Shown here piece after piece: positions 32,036-43,879 of a DNA stretch of 64,000 nucleotides (position 1 is its first letter; every line of letters begins with the position of its first letter). This stretch comes from Chlorocebus sabaeus (Eukaryota > Chordata > Mammalia > Primates > Cercopithecidae). Under the pieces are notes generated by a model. It had not been told where the DNA came from, searched no databases, and saw only the letters and a program-made list of their open reading frames with translations. Position numbers and translations under genes: made by a program. Location of the stretch: contig NC_132909.1 in NCBI RefSeq assembly GCF_047675955.1, positions 45,063,931 through 45,127,930 on the forward strand, given 5' to 3'.

Positions 32036-33225
32036 TTTTTGCCTGGGGCGGTGGCTCACGCCTGTAATCCCAGCACTTTGGGAGGCCGAGGCGGGTGGAT
32101 CACGAGGTCACGAGATCGAGACCATCCTGAACACGGTGAAACCTCGTCTATACTAAAAATACAAAAAACTAGCTGGGCGTGGTGGCGGGTGCCTGTAATC
32201 CCAGCTACTCGGGAGGCTGAGGCAGGAAAATGGTGTGAACCTGGGAGATGGAGTTTGCAGTGAGCCGAGATTGCTCCACTGCACTCCAGCCTGGGTGACA
32301 GAGCGAGACTCCCTCTCAAAAGCAAAACAGAACAAAAACTTTTTTTTTTTTTTTTTTGAGATGCAGTTGCACTCTTGTTGCCCAGGCTGAAGTGCGATGG
32401 CACAATCTTGGCCCACCGCAGCCTCCGCCTCCCGGGTTCAAGCGATTCTCCTGCCTTGGCCTCCTGAGTAGCTGGGCCTGCAGGCATGTGCCACCATACC
32501 CAGCTAATTTTTTTTTTTTTTTTTTTTTAAGTAGAGATGGGGTTTCTCCCTGTTGGTCAGGCTGGTCTTGAACTCCTGACCTCAGGTGATCCACCTGCCT
32601 CGGCCTCCCAATGTGCTGGGATTACAGGCGTGAGCCACCATGCCTGGCAAACATCAATACTTTTTTTTTTTTTTTTGAGATGGAGTCTCACTCTGCTGCC
32701 CAGGCTGGAGTGCAGTGGCGCCCTCTCGCCTCACTGCAAGCTCTGCCTCCCGGGTTTACGCCATTCTCCTGCCTCAGCCTCCTGAATAGCTGGGACTACA
32801 GGCACCCACCACCACGCCCAGCTAATTTTTTGTATTTTTAGTAGAGGCGGGGTTTCACCGTGTTAGCCAAGATGGTCTCGATCTCCTGACCTCATGATCT
32901 GCCCGCCTTAGCTTCCCAAAGTGCTGGGATTACAGGCGTGAGCCACCATGCCTGGCCATCAATACTTTTAATATGGGTAAACTTCTTGGCACATATTGTA
33001 CGCTCAATAAATGTAAATAATTTCTTTTTTTCTTTCTTTTTGAGAAAAGTTCTCACTCTGCTGCCCAGGCTGGAGTGTAGTAGCATGATCTTGGCTCACT
33101 ACAACCTCCCCCTCCTGGGCTCAAGTGGTCCTCCCAAGTAGCTGGGACTATGGGTACAAGCCCCCACAGCTGGCTAGTTTTTATATTTTTGTATTACAAG
33201 CATGAGCCAGTGTACCTGGCCAATA
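32036..33225. mobile_element. Alu group
   Basis: Forward AluY-like 32,036-32,335; reverse 32,337-32,655; reverse 32,660-32,957; reverse old piece 33,030-33,225. 'aacatcaatactttttt' repeats at about 32,018, 32,649 and 32,957 record successive insertions. Confidence 0.9.
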
Positions 33226-33281
33226 ATTTCAAAACGTTATTTTCTGGCTATAAAAATGAATCACTTTAAATATTAAATATA

Positions 33282-33890
33282 GGCCAGGCACGGTGACTCA
33301 TGCCTACAACCTCAGCACTTTGGGAGGGCGAGGCGGGTGGATCACCTGAGGTCAGCAGTTTGAGACCAGCCTGGGCAACATGATGAAACTCCATCTCTAC
33401 TAAAAATACAAAAAATTAGCCGGGTGTGATGGCGGACACCTGTAATTTCAACTACTTGGGAGGCTGAGGCAGGAGAATCGCTTGAACCCTGGAGGTGGAG
33501 GTTGCAGTGAGCTGAGATCGCACCATTGCACTCCAACCGGGGCAGTAAGAGTGAAACTCCATCTCGGGGAGAAAAAAAGTAAATATAGGCCAAGTATGGT
33601 GGCTGACACCTGTAATCCCAGCACTTTGGGAAGCTGAGACAGGTGGATCACAAGGTCAGGAGTTCGAGACCAGCCCGGCAACATGTTGAAAATCCATCTT
33701 TACTAAAAGTACAAAAATTAGCTGGGTGTGGTGGCATGCGCCTGTAATCCCAGCTACTCGGGAGGGTAAGGCAGGAGAATTGCTTGAACCCAGGAGGCGG
33801 AGGTTGCAGTGAGCCAAGATTGTGCCACTGCACTCCAGCCTGGGCAACAGAGCAAGACTCCGTCTCGAAAAAATTAAAAAATAATAAATA
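33282..33890 (+). mobile_element. Two forward Alus
   Basis: 33,282-33,580 and 33,590-33,890. Confidence 0.92.
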
Positions 33891-33954
33891 TGTATTATGG
33901 AAAAGGGAACTGTACATATCCTTCTTGATTCTTTTTTAGCACAGAATAATGATC

Positions 33955-34112
33955 CTCAAGCAAGGATGATTCTGCTCTCCTACTCCATCCCAGGCCCCAG
34001 GGAACATTGGCCATGTCTAGAAACAATTTTGATTGTCACTAGAGGGGATGCTGGTGCTACTGGCACCTAGTGGGATGAAGCCAGAGATGTTGCTAAACAT
34101 CCTACAGGCCAG
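33955..34112 (+). mobile_element. MER5A-type hAT (Charlie) DNA-transposon remnant
   Basis: It reads 'gggaacattggccatgtct', 'gattgtcactagaggg', 'tactggcacctagtggg' and 'gttgctaaacatcctacag', the MER5A core in plus orientation. It is bounded by Alus at about 33,890 and 34,112. Confidence 0.8.
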
Positions 34113-34390
34113 GTGTGATGGCTTATGCCTGTAATCTCAGATAATTTGGGAGGCCAAGGTGAGTGAATCACTTGAGGTCAGGAGTTCGAGACCAGCCTGG
34201 CCAACATGGTGAAACTCCATCTCTACTGAAAATACAAAAATTAGCCACGCATGGTGGCACATGCCTGTAATCCCAGCTACTCGGGAAGGCCGAGGCAGGA
34301 GGATTGCCTGAACGTGGGAAGTGGAGGTTGTAGTGAGCCGAGATCACACCATGCACTCCAGCCTAGGTGACAGACCTATACTCCATCTTA
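34112..34390 (+). mobile_element. Alu next to MER5A
   Basis: Forward Alu; its tail leads into the AT-rich tract. Confidence 0.9.
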
Positions 34391-34500
34391 ATATATATAT
34401 AATTTGTCTTAAAAAGTAAAGTTTTATATATGAAGAATATATACATATATATGAAGTTTTCTATATGAAGAATATATATATCATATATATATATATGAAG
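34388..34500. repeat. AT-rich minisatellite-like tract
   Basis: The phrases 'tatatgaagaatatata' and 'tatatgaagtttt' recur three to four times, mixed with (AT)n. This lies between an Alu tail and L1 sequence. Confidence 0.8.
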
Positions 34501-34709
34501 TTTTAGCCAACGTGATTAGGTATGAAACAAAAATTGAAAATTTCTGCATCCAAATTGGAAAAGAAGAAATAAAATGATCCCTGTTTGCAGATGACATGAT
34601 CTTATACATAGAGTATCCCAGAAGTTACACACACGTCCACAGAAACCTGTTAAAATAAGTAAATAGAGCAAATTTGCAGAATATGAAACCAAAAAATCAA
34701 TTTTATTGG

Positions 34710-36240
34710 CTAGGCGCGGTGGCTCATGCCTGTAATCCTAGCACTTTGGGAGGCTGAGGCGGGTGGATCATGAGGTCAAGAGATCGAGACCATCCTGGCC
34801 AACATGGGGAAACCCCGTCTTTACTAAAAATACAAAAATTAGCTGGGCATAGTGGTGCGTGCCTGTAGTCCCAGCTACTCAGGAGGCTGAGGCAGCAGAA
34901 TAGCTTGAAACCGGGAGGCAGAGGTTGCAGTGAGCCGAGATCATACCACTGCACTCTAGCCTGGGCCACAGAGAGAGACTCCATCTCCAGAAAAAAAAAA
35001 AATGAATTGTATTTCTACACCACTAACAATGAACAATCTGAAAAGGAAATTAGGCAAACAGGGCAGGCACAGTGGCTCACATCTGTAATTCCAACACTTT
35101 GGGAAGCTGAGACAGGAGGACCACTTGAGCCCAGGAGTTCAAGACCAGCCTGGGTAACATAGCAAGACCCCATCTCTACAAAAAATTTTAGGATTAGCCA
35201 GGCATGCTGGTGCTTTCTGTAGTCACAGCTACTCAGGACACTGAGGTGGGAGGATTACTTGAGCCCTGGAGGTTGAGGCTGCAGTGAGCTATGATCATAC
35301 CACTGCATCCCAGCCTCTGTGACAGAGACCCTCTCTACAACAACAACAACGTAAAAAGAAACCAATTCCAGTTTGTCATTGGAGAAAGGAGAAAAACGAA
35401 AGCACAAAGAACCTCCACCACTATCGCCACCAGCACAACCCTGCAGGAGCCCAGAGGATACCGGGGTCACCTTCAACCTCCCCTGCTTCCCACCACTGGC
35501 TGCCTGCATTCTTGGACCTGGTCCCACCATCTGTTACAACATGGAGGATTACCACTAAGTTCTAGGCATGCAGAGACATGCCTCACCCCAGGATGTGAAA
35601 AAGGCATATGAGGTCCGGTGTGGCGGCTCTCGCCTATAATCCCAGCACTTTGGGAGAATGACACAGGAAGATCACTTGAGCCCAAGAGTTCGAGACCAGC
35701 CTGGGTAACATAGTGGGGCCCCATCTCTACAAAAAATTTTAAAAATCAGCCAGGTGTGATGGTGCATGCTTGTAGTCCCACTTACTTGGAAGGCTGAGGT
35801 GGGAGGATCACTTAAACCCAGAGGTTCATGGCTGCAGCGAGTTCGGGCCACTACACTCTAGTCTGAGAGACAGTGAGAGAGTGAGAATTTGTCTTTAAAA
35901 AGTAAAAATAAAAATATGTAGTGTTAAGGTTAGGTGGGTGTTTTTGTTTTGTTTTGTTTTGTTTTTTTTCTGAGATGGAGTCTCACTCTATCACCCAGGC
36001 TGGAATGCAGTAGTACGATCTCGGCTCACTGTAGCCTCCACCTCCTGGGTTCAAGTGATCCTCCCACCTCAGCCTCCCAAGTAGCTGAGATTATAGGTGC
36101 CCAGTTAATTTTTATATTTTTAGTAGAGATGGGGTTTCACCATGTTGGCCAGGCTGGTCTTGAACTCTTGACCTCAAGTGATCCACCTACTCAGCCTCCC
36201 AGAGTGCTGGAATTACAGGTATGAGCCACTGCACCCGGCC
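34710..36240. mobile_element. Alus inside the L1
   Basis: Forward 34,710-35,005, 35,063-35,345 and 35,608-35,910; reverse 35,960-36,240. Confidence 0.9.
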
Positions 36241-37740
36241 AAGGTTGGGTTTTTAAAAGTAAAAATGGTAAACTCTGCCTGGCTATTTGCTTTAGAAAAG
36301 AAAAAAAAAAACAAAAAACGAAAAACAGAAGTGGCACAACTGAGGCTCACTGCAAGATTGCAGCTCACTATAAGAAAAAATTCCACTTATGGTAGCATCC
36401 AAAAGAATAAAAACTTAAGAAAAACTTAGCCAAGGAGGTGAAAGACTTGTACACTGAAAACTGTAAAACATTACTGAAATAAATTAAAGACAAAAATACT
36501 AGAAAGACATCCCATGTTCATGGATTGGAAGACTTAATAGTGTTAAGATGGCTATAGTACCCACAGTGATCTGTTGGTTGAATGCAATCCTATAAAAATC
36601 TTGATGTTTTTTTCAGAAAGAGAAAAATGCATTCTTAAATTCAACTCAAGCAACCTTGAGGTCAAAATTATATAGACAGACATATAGATCAATAAAAGAC
36701 ATGGAGAGCCCAGAAATAAACCCTTAATACATGGTGAGATGATTTTTGACAAGGATGCCAAGACTATTAAAGGAAAAGGACAGGTGTTTTTCAACAAATT
36801 GTGCTGAAAACTGGATATCCACAGCAAAATGATGACGTTGGACCCTGTATTAGTCCATTTTCATGCTGCTAGTAAAGACATACCTGAGACTGGGAAGAAA
36901 AAGAGGTTTAATTGGACTTACAGTTCCACATGGCTGGGGAGGCCTCAGAATCATGGCAGGAGGCAAAAGCACTTCTTTACATGACAGTGGCAAGAGAAAA
37001 TGAGGAAGACACAAAAGCGGAAACCCTTGATAAAACCATCAGATCTCGTGAGACTTACTACCACGAGAACAGTAAGGGGGAAACCACCCCCATGATTCAA
37101 TTATCTCCCACCAGGTCCCTCCCACAACACGTGGGAATTATGGGAGTACAATTCAAGATGAGATTTGGGTGGGGACACAGAGCCAAATCATATTCTGTCC
37201 CTGGCCCCTGCCAAATCTCATGTCCTCACATTTCAAAACCAATCGTGTCTTCCCAACAGTCCCCCAATGTCTTAACTCATTTCAGCATTAACTCAAAAGT
37301 CCACAGTCCAAAGTCTCATCTGAGACAAGAAAGTCCCTTCTGCCTATGAGCCTGTAAAATCAAAAGCAAGCTAGTTATTTCCTACATAAAATGGGAGTAC
37401 AGGGTGAATACAACCATTCCAAAAGGGAGAGATTGGCCAAAACAAAGGGGCAACAGGCCCCATGCAAGCCTGAAATCCGGTGGGGCAGTCAACTCCTAAA
37501 GCTCCAAAATTATCTCCTTTGACTTCATGTCTCACATCCAGGTCATGCTGATGCAAGAGGTGGGTTCCCAGGATCTTGGGCAGCTCCATCCCTGCGACTT
37601 TGCAGGGTACAGCCTCCCTCCCGGCTGCTTTCATGGGTTGATGTTGAGTATCTGTGGCTTTTCCAGGTATATTGTGCAAGCTGTCGGTGGATCTACCATT
37701 CTGGTGTCTGGAGGATGGTGGCCCTCTTCTCACAGCTCCA

Positions 37741-38330
37741 CTAGGTAGTACCCCAGTAGGGACTCTGCATAGGGGGCTCTGACCCCACATTTCCCTTCCG
37801 CACTGCCCTAGCAGAGGTTCTCCATGAGAGTATCACCCTTACAGCAAACTTCTGCCTGGGCATCCAGGCATCTCCATACATCTTCTGAAATCTATGTGGA
37901 GGTTCCCAAACTTTGATTCTTGACTTCTGTGCACCTAGAGTCTCAGCGCCATGTGGAAGCTGCAAAGGCTTGGGGCTTGCACCATCTGAAGCCATGGCCT
38001 GAGCTCTGCATTGGCCTTTTTCAGCCATGGCTGGAGCAGCTGGGATGCAGGACACCAAGTCCCTAGACTGCACATAGTTTGGGGACCCTGGGCCCAGGCC
38101 ACAAAACCACTTTTTCCTCCTAGGCCTCCAGCCCTGTGATGGGAGGGGCTGCTGTGAAGACCTCTGACATGCCCTGAAGACATTTCCCCCATTGTCTTGG
38201 GGAATAACATTCGGTTCCTCATTACTTATGCAAATTTCTGCAGCCGGCTTGAATTTCTCCTTAGAAAATGGAATTTTCTTTTCTATCACATTGTCAGGCT
38301 GCAAATTTTTCAAACTTTTATACTCTGTTT
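37741..38330 (-). pseudogene. MaLR internal gag-like remnant
   Basis: An open frame of about 196 codons inside the MaLR internal region is rich in Lys, Ser, Pro and Gln. Its apparent Met (38,367) lies outside the MaLR, in the inserted L1's tail sequence, so the frame's start is accidental. MaLR elements lack functional pol and env. No retroviral motif is recognisable here. Confidence 0.5.
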
Positions 38331-38349
38331 CCCTTTTAAAACTGAATGC

Positions 38350-38565
38350 TTTTTTTTTTCCCCACAAAGTAGTATTCTTTTTTTTCCATTATTATACTTT
38401 AAGTTCTAGGGTACATGTGCACAACATGCAGGTATGTCACATGTGTATACTTGTGCCATGTTGGTGTGCTGCACCCATCAACTCATCATTTACATCAGGT
38501 ATAACTCCCAATGCCATCCCTCCCCCCTCCCCCCTCCTCATAATAGGCCCCGGTGTGTGATGTTC
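38350..38565 (-). mobile_element. 5'-truncated L1 insertion with double A-tail
   Basis: Reverse-oriented L1 3' end ('attattatactttaag...' from 38,388) is flanked by a duplicated target, 'cccttttaaaactgaatgct', at 38,331-38,350 and 38,566-38,585. Reading the minus strand, L1 is followed by A8, then an 18-base non-L1 stretch (38,377-38,360), then a second A-run. The L1 portion is only about 180 bases long. Confidence 0.85.
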
Positions 38566-39194
38566 CCCTTTTAAAACTGAATGCTTTTAACAGCACCTAA
38601 GTCACCTCTTGAATGCTTTGCTGCTAAGAAACTTCTTCCACCAGATACCCCAAATCATCTCTCTCGAGTTCAAAGTTCCACAGATCTCTAGGTCAGGGGC
38701 AAAATGCTGCCAGTCTCTTTGTTAAAACATAACAACAGTCACCTTTGCTCCAGTTCCCAACATGTTCCTCATCTCCATCTGAGACCACCTCAGTCTGGAC
38801 CTTATTGTCCGTATCACTACCAGCGTTTTGGGCAAAGCTATTCAACAAGTCTCTAGGAAGTTCCAAACTCTCCCACATTTTCCTATCTTTTTATGAGACT
38901 TCCGAACTGTTCCAACCTCTGCCTGTTACCCAGTTCCAAAGTCACTTCCACATTTTCAGGTATCTTTTCAGGAATGCCCCACTCCCAGTACCAATTTACT
39001 GTATTAGTCTATGTTCACACTGCTGATAAAGACATGTCCAAGACTGAGAGAAAAAGAAGTTTAATCGGACTGGCAGTTCCCCATGGCTGGGGAGGCCTCA
39101 GAATCACGGCAGGAGGTGAAAAGCATTTCTTACATGGTGGTGGCAAGAGAAAATGAGGAAGATAAAAGCGGAAACCCCTGATAAAACCATCAGA

Positions 39195-39495
39195 TCTCAG
39201 CCTGGTGTGGTGGCTCATGCCTGTAATCCTAGCACTTTGGGAGGCCGAGGCGGGCAGATTGCCTGAGCTGAGGAGTCCAAGACCAGCCTGGGCAATACAG
39301 TGAAACCCTGTCTCTACTAAAACACAAAAAATCAGACGGGCGTGGTGGCAGGGACCTGTAGTCCCAGCTACTTGGGAGGCTGAGGCAGGAGAATCGCTTG
39401 AACCCAAGAGGCAGAAGTTACAGTGAGCTGAGATCATGTCACTGCACTCCAGCCTGGGCAAAAGAGCGAGACTCTGTCTCAAAAACAAAACAAAA
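39195..39495 (+). mobile_element. Alu inside the MaLR 5' LTR
   Basis: Forward, with 'aaaccatcagatctca' at both ends. Confidence 0.94.
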
Positions 39496-39724
39496 ACCAT
39501 CAGATCTCATGAAACTTATTCACTAAGAGCAAGAACAGTATGGGGAAAATTGCCCCTATAATTTAATTATCTCCCACTGGATCCCTCTCACAATACGTGA
39601 GAATTATGGGAGTACAATTCAAGATGAGATTTGGGTGGGAACACAAAACTGAACCATATCAGACCCTTACATCATATACAAAAATTAACCCAAAATGAAA
39701 CTGTAAATTTCCCCTTTTTTTGTG

Positions 39725-40282
39725 ATCAGGTGCAGTGGCTCATGACTGTAATCTCAGCAGTTTGGGAGGCTGAGGCAGGCAGATAACTTGAAGTCAGGAG
39801 TTCCAGAGCAGCCTGATCAACATGGTGAAACCCTATCTCTACAAAAATACAAAAATTAGCCAGGCATGGTAGTGTGTGCCTGTAATCCCAGCTACTCAGG
39901 AGGCTGAGGTACGAGAATCGCTTGAACCCAGGAGGTGGAGGCTGCAGTGAGCTGTGATTGCACCACTGCACTCCAGCCTTTTTTTTTTTTTTTTTTTTTT
40001 TGAGACAGGGTCTTGCTCTGTTGCCCAGGTTGGAGTGCAGTGGTACAATCATGGCTCACTGCAGCCTTGATCTCTGGGGCCAAGGGATCCTCCCACCTCA
40101 GCCTCCCAAGTAGGTGGGACTACAGATGCATGCCATCATGCCTAGCTATTTTTTTTTTTTTCTAGAGACAAGGTTTCTCCATGTTGCCCAGGCTGGCCTC
40201 AAACTCCTAGGCTCAAGCGATCCTCCTGCCTCAGCCTCCCTAAGTGCTGGGATTATAAGCATGAGCCACTGTGCCTGGCTTG
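39725..40282. mobile_element. Head-to-head Alu pair
   Basis: Forward 39,725-39,979 runs straight into reverse 39,980-40,280 at a T23 run, with no spacer. Confidence 0.9.
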
Positions 40283-40385
40283 CAGTTTCTTACAAAGTCA
40301 AACATATATCTACTCTTAGATCCAGCCATTTTACTTCTAGATACTTACCCCAAGAAAAATGAAAATGTTACCCAAGAAAAAGGGG

Positions 40386-40706
40386 GCTCATTTGCCTAGT
40401 AACAAACAACTCTCCAAAAGAATGCAGGTTTTGATCAATAGGGGTTTCATTACTTGTCCCAAGTAAGCAAAGAATCAGGAGTGGGCTTTGCTGTTTTTCC
40501 ACTGCAGTGTCCCCAAGAGGGAACGTGACAGGAGGGTTTTCTGGGGCAATGGAGAGGGGAGAGGGTACATCATTGCATGCATAGAAAGTGTCGCAGTGGC
40601 GCAGACGCAAGGAGCCATCACGCCAGCACATAGGTCGCATTGTGAAGGCATTGAGCTGTAGTTCCTCCCAGCATGGAAACTTTATTTTATTTATTTATTT
40701 ATTTAT
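40386..40706. other. Intergenic sequence, probably ERV-derived
   Basis: This lies between the L1 end and an Alu (ATTT tract at 40,681-40,710). Related-looking non-Alu sequence continues at 41,005-41,180 ('gtttcagccagccaggtgac'). An LTR origin is possible but unproven, and there is no gene. Confidence 0.35.
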
Positions 40707-40998
40707 TTATTGAGACAGAGTCTCACTCTGTTGCCCAGGCTGGAGTGCAGTGGTACGATCTTGGCTCACTGCAACCGCTGCCTCCCGGGTTCAAGTGATT
40801 CTCCTGCCTCAGCCTCCCGAGTAGCTGGGATTATAGACATGCGTCACCACGCCCGGCTAATTTTTGTATCTTTAGTAGAGATAGGGTTTCACCATATTGG
40901 CCACGTTGGTCTCGAACTCCTGACCTCAGGTGATCCTGCCTCCTCAACCTCCCAAAGCACTGGGATTTCAGGTGTGAGCCCCCTCCCCTGGACTGGAG
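40707..40998 (-). mobile_element. Alu
   Basis: Reverse, preceded by (ATTT)n, with 'ggaaact' duplicated at 40,675 and 40,999. Confidence 0.92.
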
Positions 40999-41182
40999 TG
41001 GAAACTATAGCATGGTAAGAATCAGAGTTTACCATTTCATCTATAAGTTGCTGAGGTCTGTCATAAACTGGTTTCAGCCAGCCAGGTGACCTCATTCTTC
41101 ATGGGGTTTGGAAAAAAGCTATGGGGTAGGGGGCTGTAAAACAGGCTCATATGTTCAAGCTGGTTAAATTCTTGTAGTCCAG

Positions 41183-41850
41183 GTTGGGTGCGGTGGCTCA
41201 TGCCTGTAATCCCAGCACTTTGGGAGGCTGAGGCTGGTGGATCACTTGAGGTCAGCAGTTCGAGACCAGCCTAGCCAACATGGCAAAACCCCGTCTCTAC
41301 TAAAAATACAAAAACTAGCTGGGTGTGGTGGTGCATGCCTGTATTCCCAGCTACTAGGGAGGCTGAGGCAGGAAAATCACTTGAGTCTGGGAGGCAGAGG
41401 CTGCAGTGAGCTGAGATTATACCACTGCACTTTAGCCTGGGTGACAGAGCAAGACTGCATCTGAAAAAAAAAAAAAGAAAAAGAAAAGAAAAAGAAAAAA
41501 GAAACATTAAAAAAAAGAATTCCTGAATCCCTGGCCAGGCGCAATGGCTCATGCCTGTAATCCCAATATTTTGGGAGGCCAAGGTGGGCAGATGACTGGA
41601 GGTCAGGAGTTTGAGACCAGCCTGGCCAACATGGTGAAACCCTGTCTCCACTAAAAATACAAAATCAACCAGGCTTGGTAGTATGTGCAGTGGTGGTGGT
41701 ACATACCTGTAGTCCCAGCTACTTGGGAGGCTGAGGCAGGAGAATCACTTGAGCCCGGGAGGCGGAGCTTGCAGTGAGCCGAGATCATGCCATTGCACTC
41801 TAGCCTGGGCGACAGAGCAAGACTCCATCTCAAAAAAAAAAAAAAAAATT
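41183..41850 (+). mobile_element. Two forward Alus
   Basis: 41,183-41,490 with an AAAAG tail and 41,533-41,850. Confidence 0.92.
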
Positions 41851-41904
41851 CCTGTAGACCTGGAGGCCCTCCCTGTCTGCTTACAAAAGTAGAGATAACC
41901 ACTG

Positions 41905-42575
41905 ACTTTTGATCATTTGACTTATGATTTTTCAGGTTTATGATGCTGCAAAAGTGATCTGTGTTCAGTAGAAACCTTACTTCGGTATAGTATTCAATAA
42001 ATTACATGAGGTATGCAGCAGCTTATTACAAAATAGGCTTTGTGTGAGATGATAGCCCAACTGTAGGCTAAGGTAAGTGTTTTCTTGTTTGTTTTTTTGA
42101 GATGGGGTCTCGCTCTGTCACCTAGGCTGGAGTGCAGTGGCGAGGTCTCGGCTCACTGCAACCTCTGCCCTCATAGGCCTAAGCAATCCTCCCACCTCAG
42201 CCTCCCAAGTAGCTGGGACCACCGACGCATACCTCCATGCCCAGCTTTTTTTTTTTTTTTTTTTTTTTTTGTATTTTTGTGTTTTTTGTAGAGCCAGTGT
42301 CTCACCACATTGCCAAGGCTGGTGTCAAACTCCTGGGCTCAAGCAATCTGAGAGCCTCGGCCTCCCAAAGTGCTGGGATTACAGGTGTGAGCCACCGCGC
42401 TGGGCTTAAGGTAAGTGTTCCTGGCATGTTTAAGGTAGGTTAGGCTGAGCTACCGTGTTCACTAGGTTAGGTGTGTTAAATACTTTTATGGTGTGCGATA
42501 TTTTCACCTTATGATGGGTTTACTTGGACATAACCACCTAGAGGAGCATCTGCATATATCCCCACAAATACTTTT
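41905..42575 (+). mobile_element. DNA-transposon fossil (pogo/Tigger-like MER), split by an Alu
   Basis: Segments at 41,905-42,080 and 42,406-42,575 share features of an old MER DNA element as I recall it: 'cagtagaaaccttacttcg', 'caataaattacatgaggtat', 'ttaaggtaggttaggctgag' and a terminal 'gaggagcatctgca'. The Alu between them (42,093-42,405) is flanked by 'aaggtaagtgtt' at both ends, a clean target duplication. The family name is uncertain. Confidence 0.6.
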
Positions 42576-42865
42576 CAAAAGTACTGACAGGATCTTGCTG
42601 TCCCCCAGGCTGGAGTGCAGGGGTGCGATCACAGCTCACGGCACCCTCAACGTCTTGGGCTCAAGCAATCCTCTCACCTCAGCCTAGCAAGTAGCTGGGA
42701 CTCTAGGCATGCGCCACCTCACCTGGCTAATTTTGAAATTTTTCTATAGAGATGGGGTCTCGCTATATTGCCCAGGCTGGTCTCAAACTCCTGGTCTTGA
42801 GCAATCCTCCTGCCTCAGCCTCCCAAAGTGCTGGGATTACAGGTGTGAGATACCACCCCCGTCCA
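42093..42865 (-). mobile_element. Two reverse Alus
   Basis: 42,093-42,405 (inside the DNA transposon; T24 in the linker) and 42,585-42,865. Confidence 0.9.
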
Positions 42866-42989
42866 GTCATTGATTTTAAAGTTGTAATGGCCCGTTTTAA
42901 CTTCAAATCTAAAGGTGTCCAATCCCAACAACAGGCACAGAGGACCAGGCCTCCAAGGGGTAGACAGAAGCGGGATCAGAAGGTGAGTA

Positions 42990-43290
42990 TGAGGCCAGGT
43001 GCGGTGGCTCACGCCTGTAATCCCAGCACTTTGGGAAGCCGAGGCAGGCAGATCACTTGAGGTCAGGAGTTCGAGACCAGTCTGACCAACATGGTGAAAC
43101 CCCGTCTCTACTAAAAATACAAAAGTCAGCCGGGCATGGTGGCGCATGCCTGTAATCCCAGCTCCTCGGGAAGCTGAAGAAGGAGAACCCGGGAGGCAGA
43201 GGTTGTAGTGAGCCAAGATCGCGGCACTGCACTCCAGTCTGGGCAGCAGAGTGAGACTGTGTCTCAAAAAAAAAAAAAAAAAAAAAAGGT
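42990..43290 (+). mobile_element. Alu
   Basis: Forward with an A23 tail, flanked by 'aggtgagtatga' and 'aggtgtgtatga'. Confidence 0.93.
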
Positions 43291-43294
43291 GTGT

Positions 43295-43740
43295 ATGAGC
43301 TCCTGTGGCTGCTGTAACAAATCGCTATAGGCCTGGTGGCATCAAACAACAGAAATTTATTCTCTGACAGTTCTGGCAGCCAGAAGTCTGATATCAAGGT
43401 GTCAGTAGGGCTATGTTCCCTCTAAAGGCTCTAAGAAATAATGCATCCCATGCCCCATCTCCTGATTTCTGGTTGTTGCTGGTAATCCTTGGGTTCTCTG
43501 ACTCATGGACGCATTGATCCAACCTCTGCCTCTGTCTCCACATGGAATCTTCCCCAGGTGTTTCTCTGCATCTCTTCTCTACTTCATATGAGGAACCAGT
43601 CACTGGATTCATCCATCCTCCTCCAGTAAGACCTCTTTTAATTTAACCAGTTACACCTGCAAAGACCCTATTTCCAAGTAAGCTCATGGTCTGAGGTTCT
43701 GGGTGGACATGACTTTTGAGGGGACACAACCTGATTCGAG
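43295..43740 (-). mobile_element. MLT1-type LTR, reverse orientation
   Basis: On the plus strand it starts 'gctcctgtggctgctgtaac' and runs through 'acaacagaaatttattctct', 'gttctggcagccagaagtc' and 'atcaaggtgtcagtaggg', the reverse of an MLT1 LTR. It then reads the LTR's interior to about 43,740. Confidence 0.75.
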
Positions 43741-43879
43741 GGCCTCCATTGTCAGGTGAGGAGGGGACGCCAGCAGGCTCAGGGTGATGGGAGCCATGGC
43801 AGGTGTGTGGGCCAAGGTTGGAGGCCATGTGGGGTCTGAATTATCCCCTCTCCAATCCCAGGAAGAAAATAAAGAAGAA

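Larger units (their letters stand above)
36846..39661 (-). mobile_element. MaLR (THE1/MST-type) provirus with both LTRs
   Basis: The 3' LTR is at 36,846-37,196 and the 5' LTR at 39,000-39,661. Each opens on the plus strand with 'tgtattagtc' and closes near 'ccaaatcatatt' or 'gaaccatatca', the reverse of the THE1/MST LTR. GACCC repeats at 36,841-36,845 and 39,662-39,666, the 5-bp target duplication expected of MaLRs. The internal part (37,197-38,999) has the MaLR 'tgtcctcacatttcaaaac' leader sequence and long, broken gag-like frames. An Alu (39,195-39,495) with duplicated 'accatcagatctca' splits the 5' LTR, and an L1 fragment sits at 38,350-38,565. The host site is itself an L1. Confidence 0.88.
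34500..40385 (+). mobile_element. L1 fragment (ORF2 to 3' region), broken by Alus and the MaLR
   Basis: The pieces at 34,500-34,710, 35,005-35,062, 36,350-36,845, 39,662-39,720 and 40,282-40,385 read through L1 ORF2 in order. 'ctgtttgcagatgacatgat' encodes the L1 reverse transcriptase FADDM motif, 'ttcatggattggaagactta' follows, and the last pieces match the region near the ORF2 end. The frame is full of stops. Alus occupy the gaps at 34,710-35,005, 35,063-35,345, 35,608-35,910, 35,960-36,240, 39,725-39,980 and 39,980-40,280. Confidence 0.8.
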
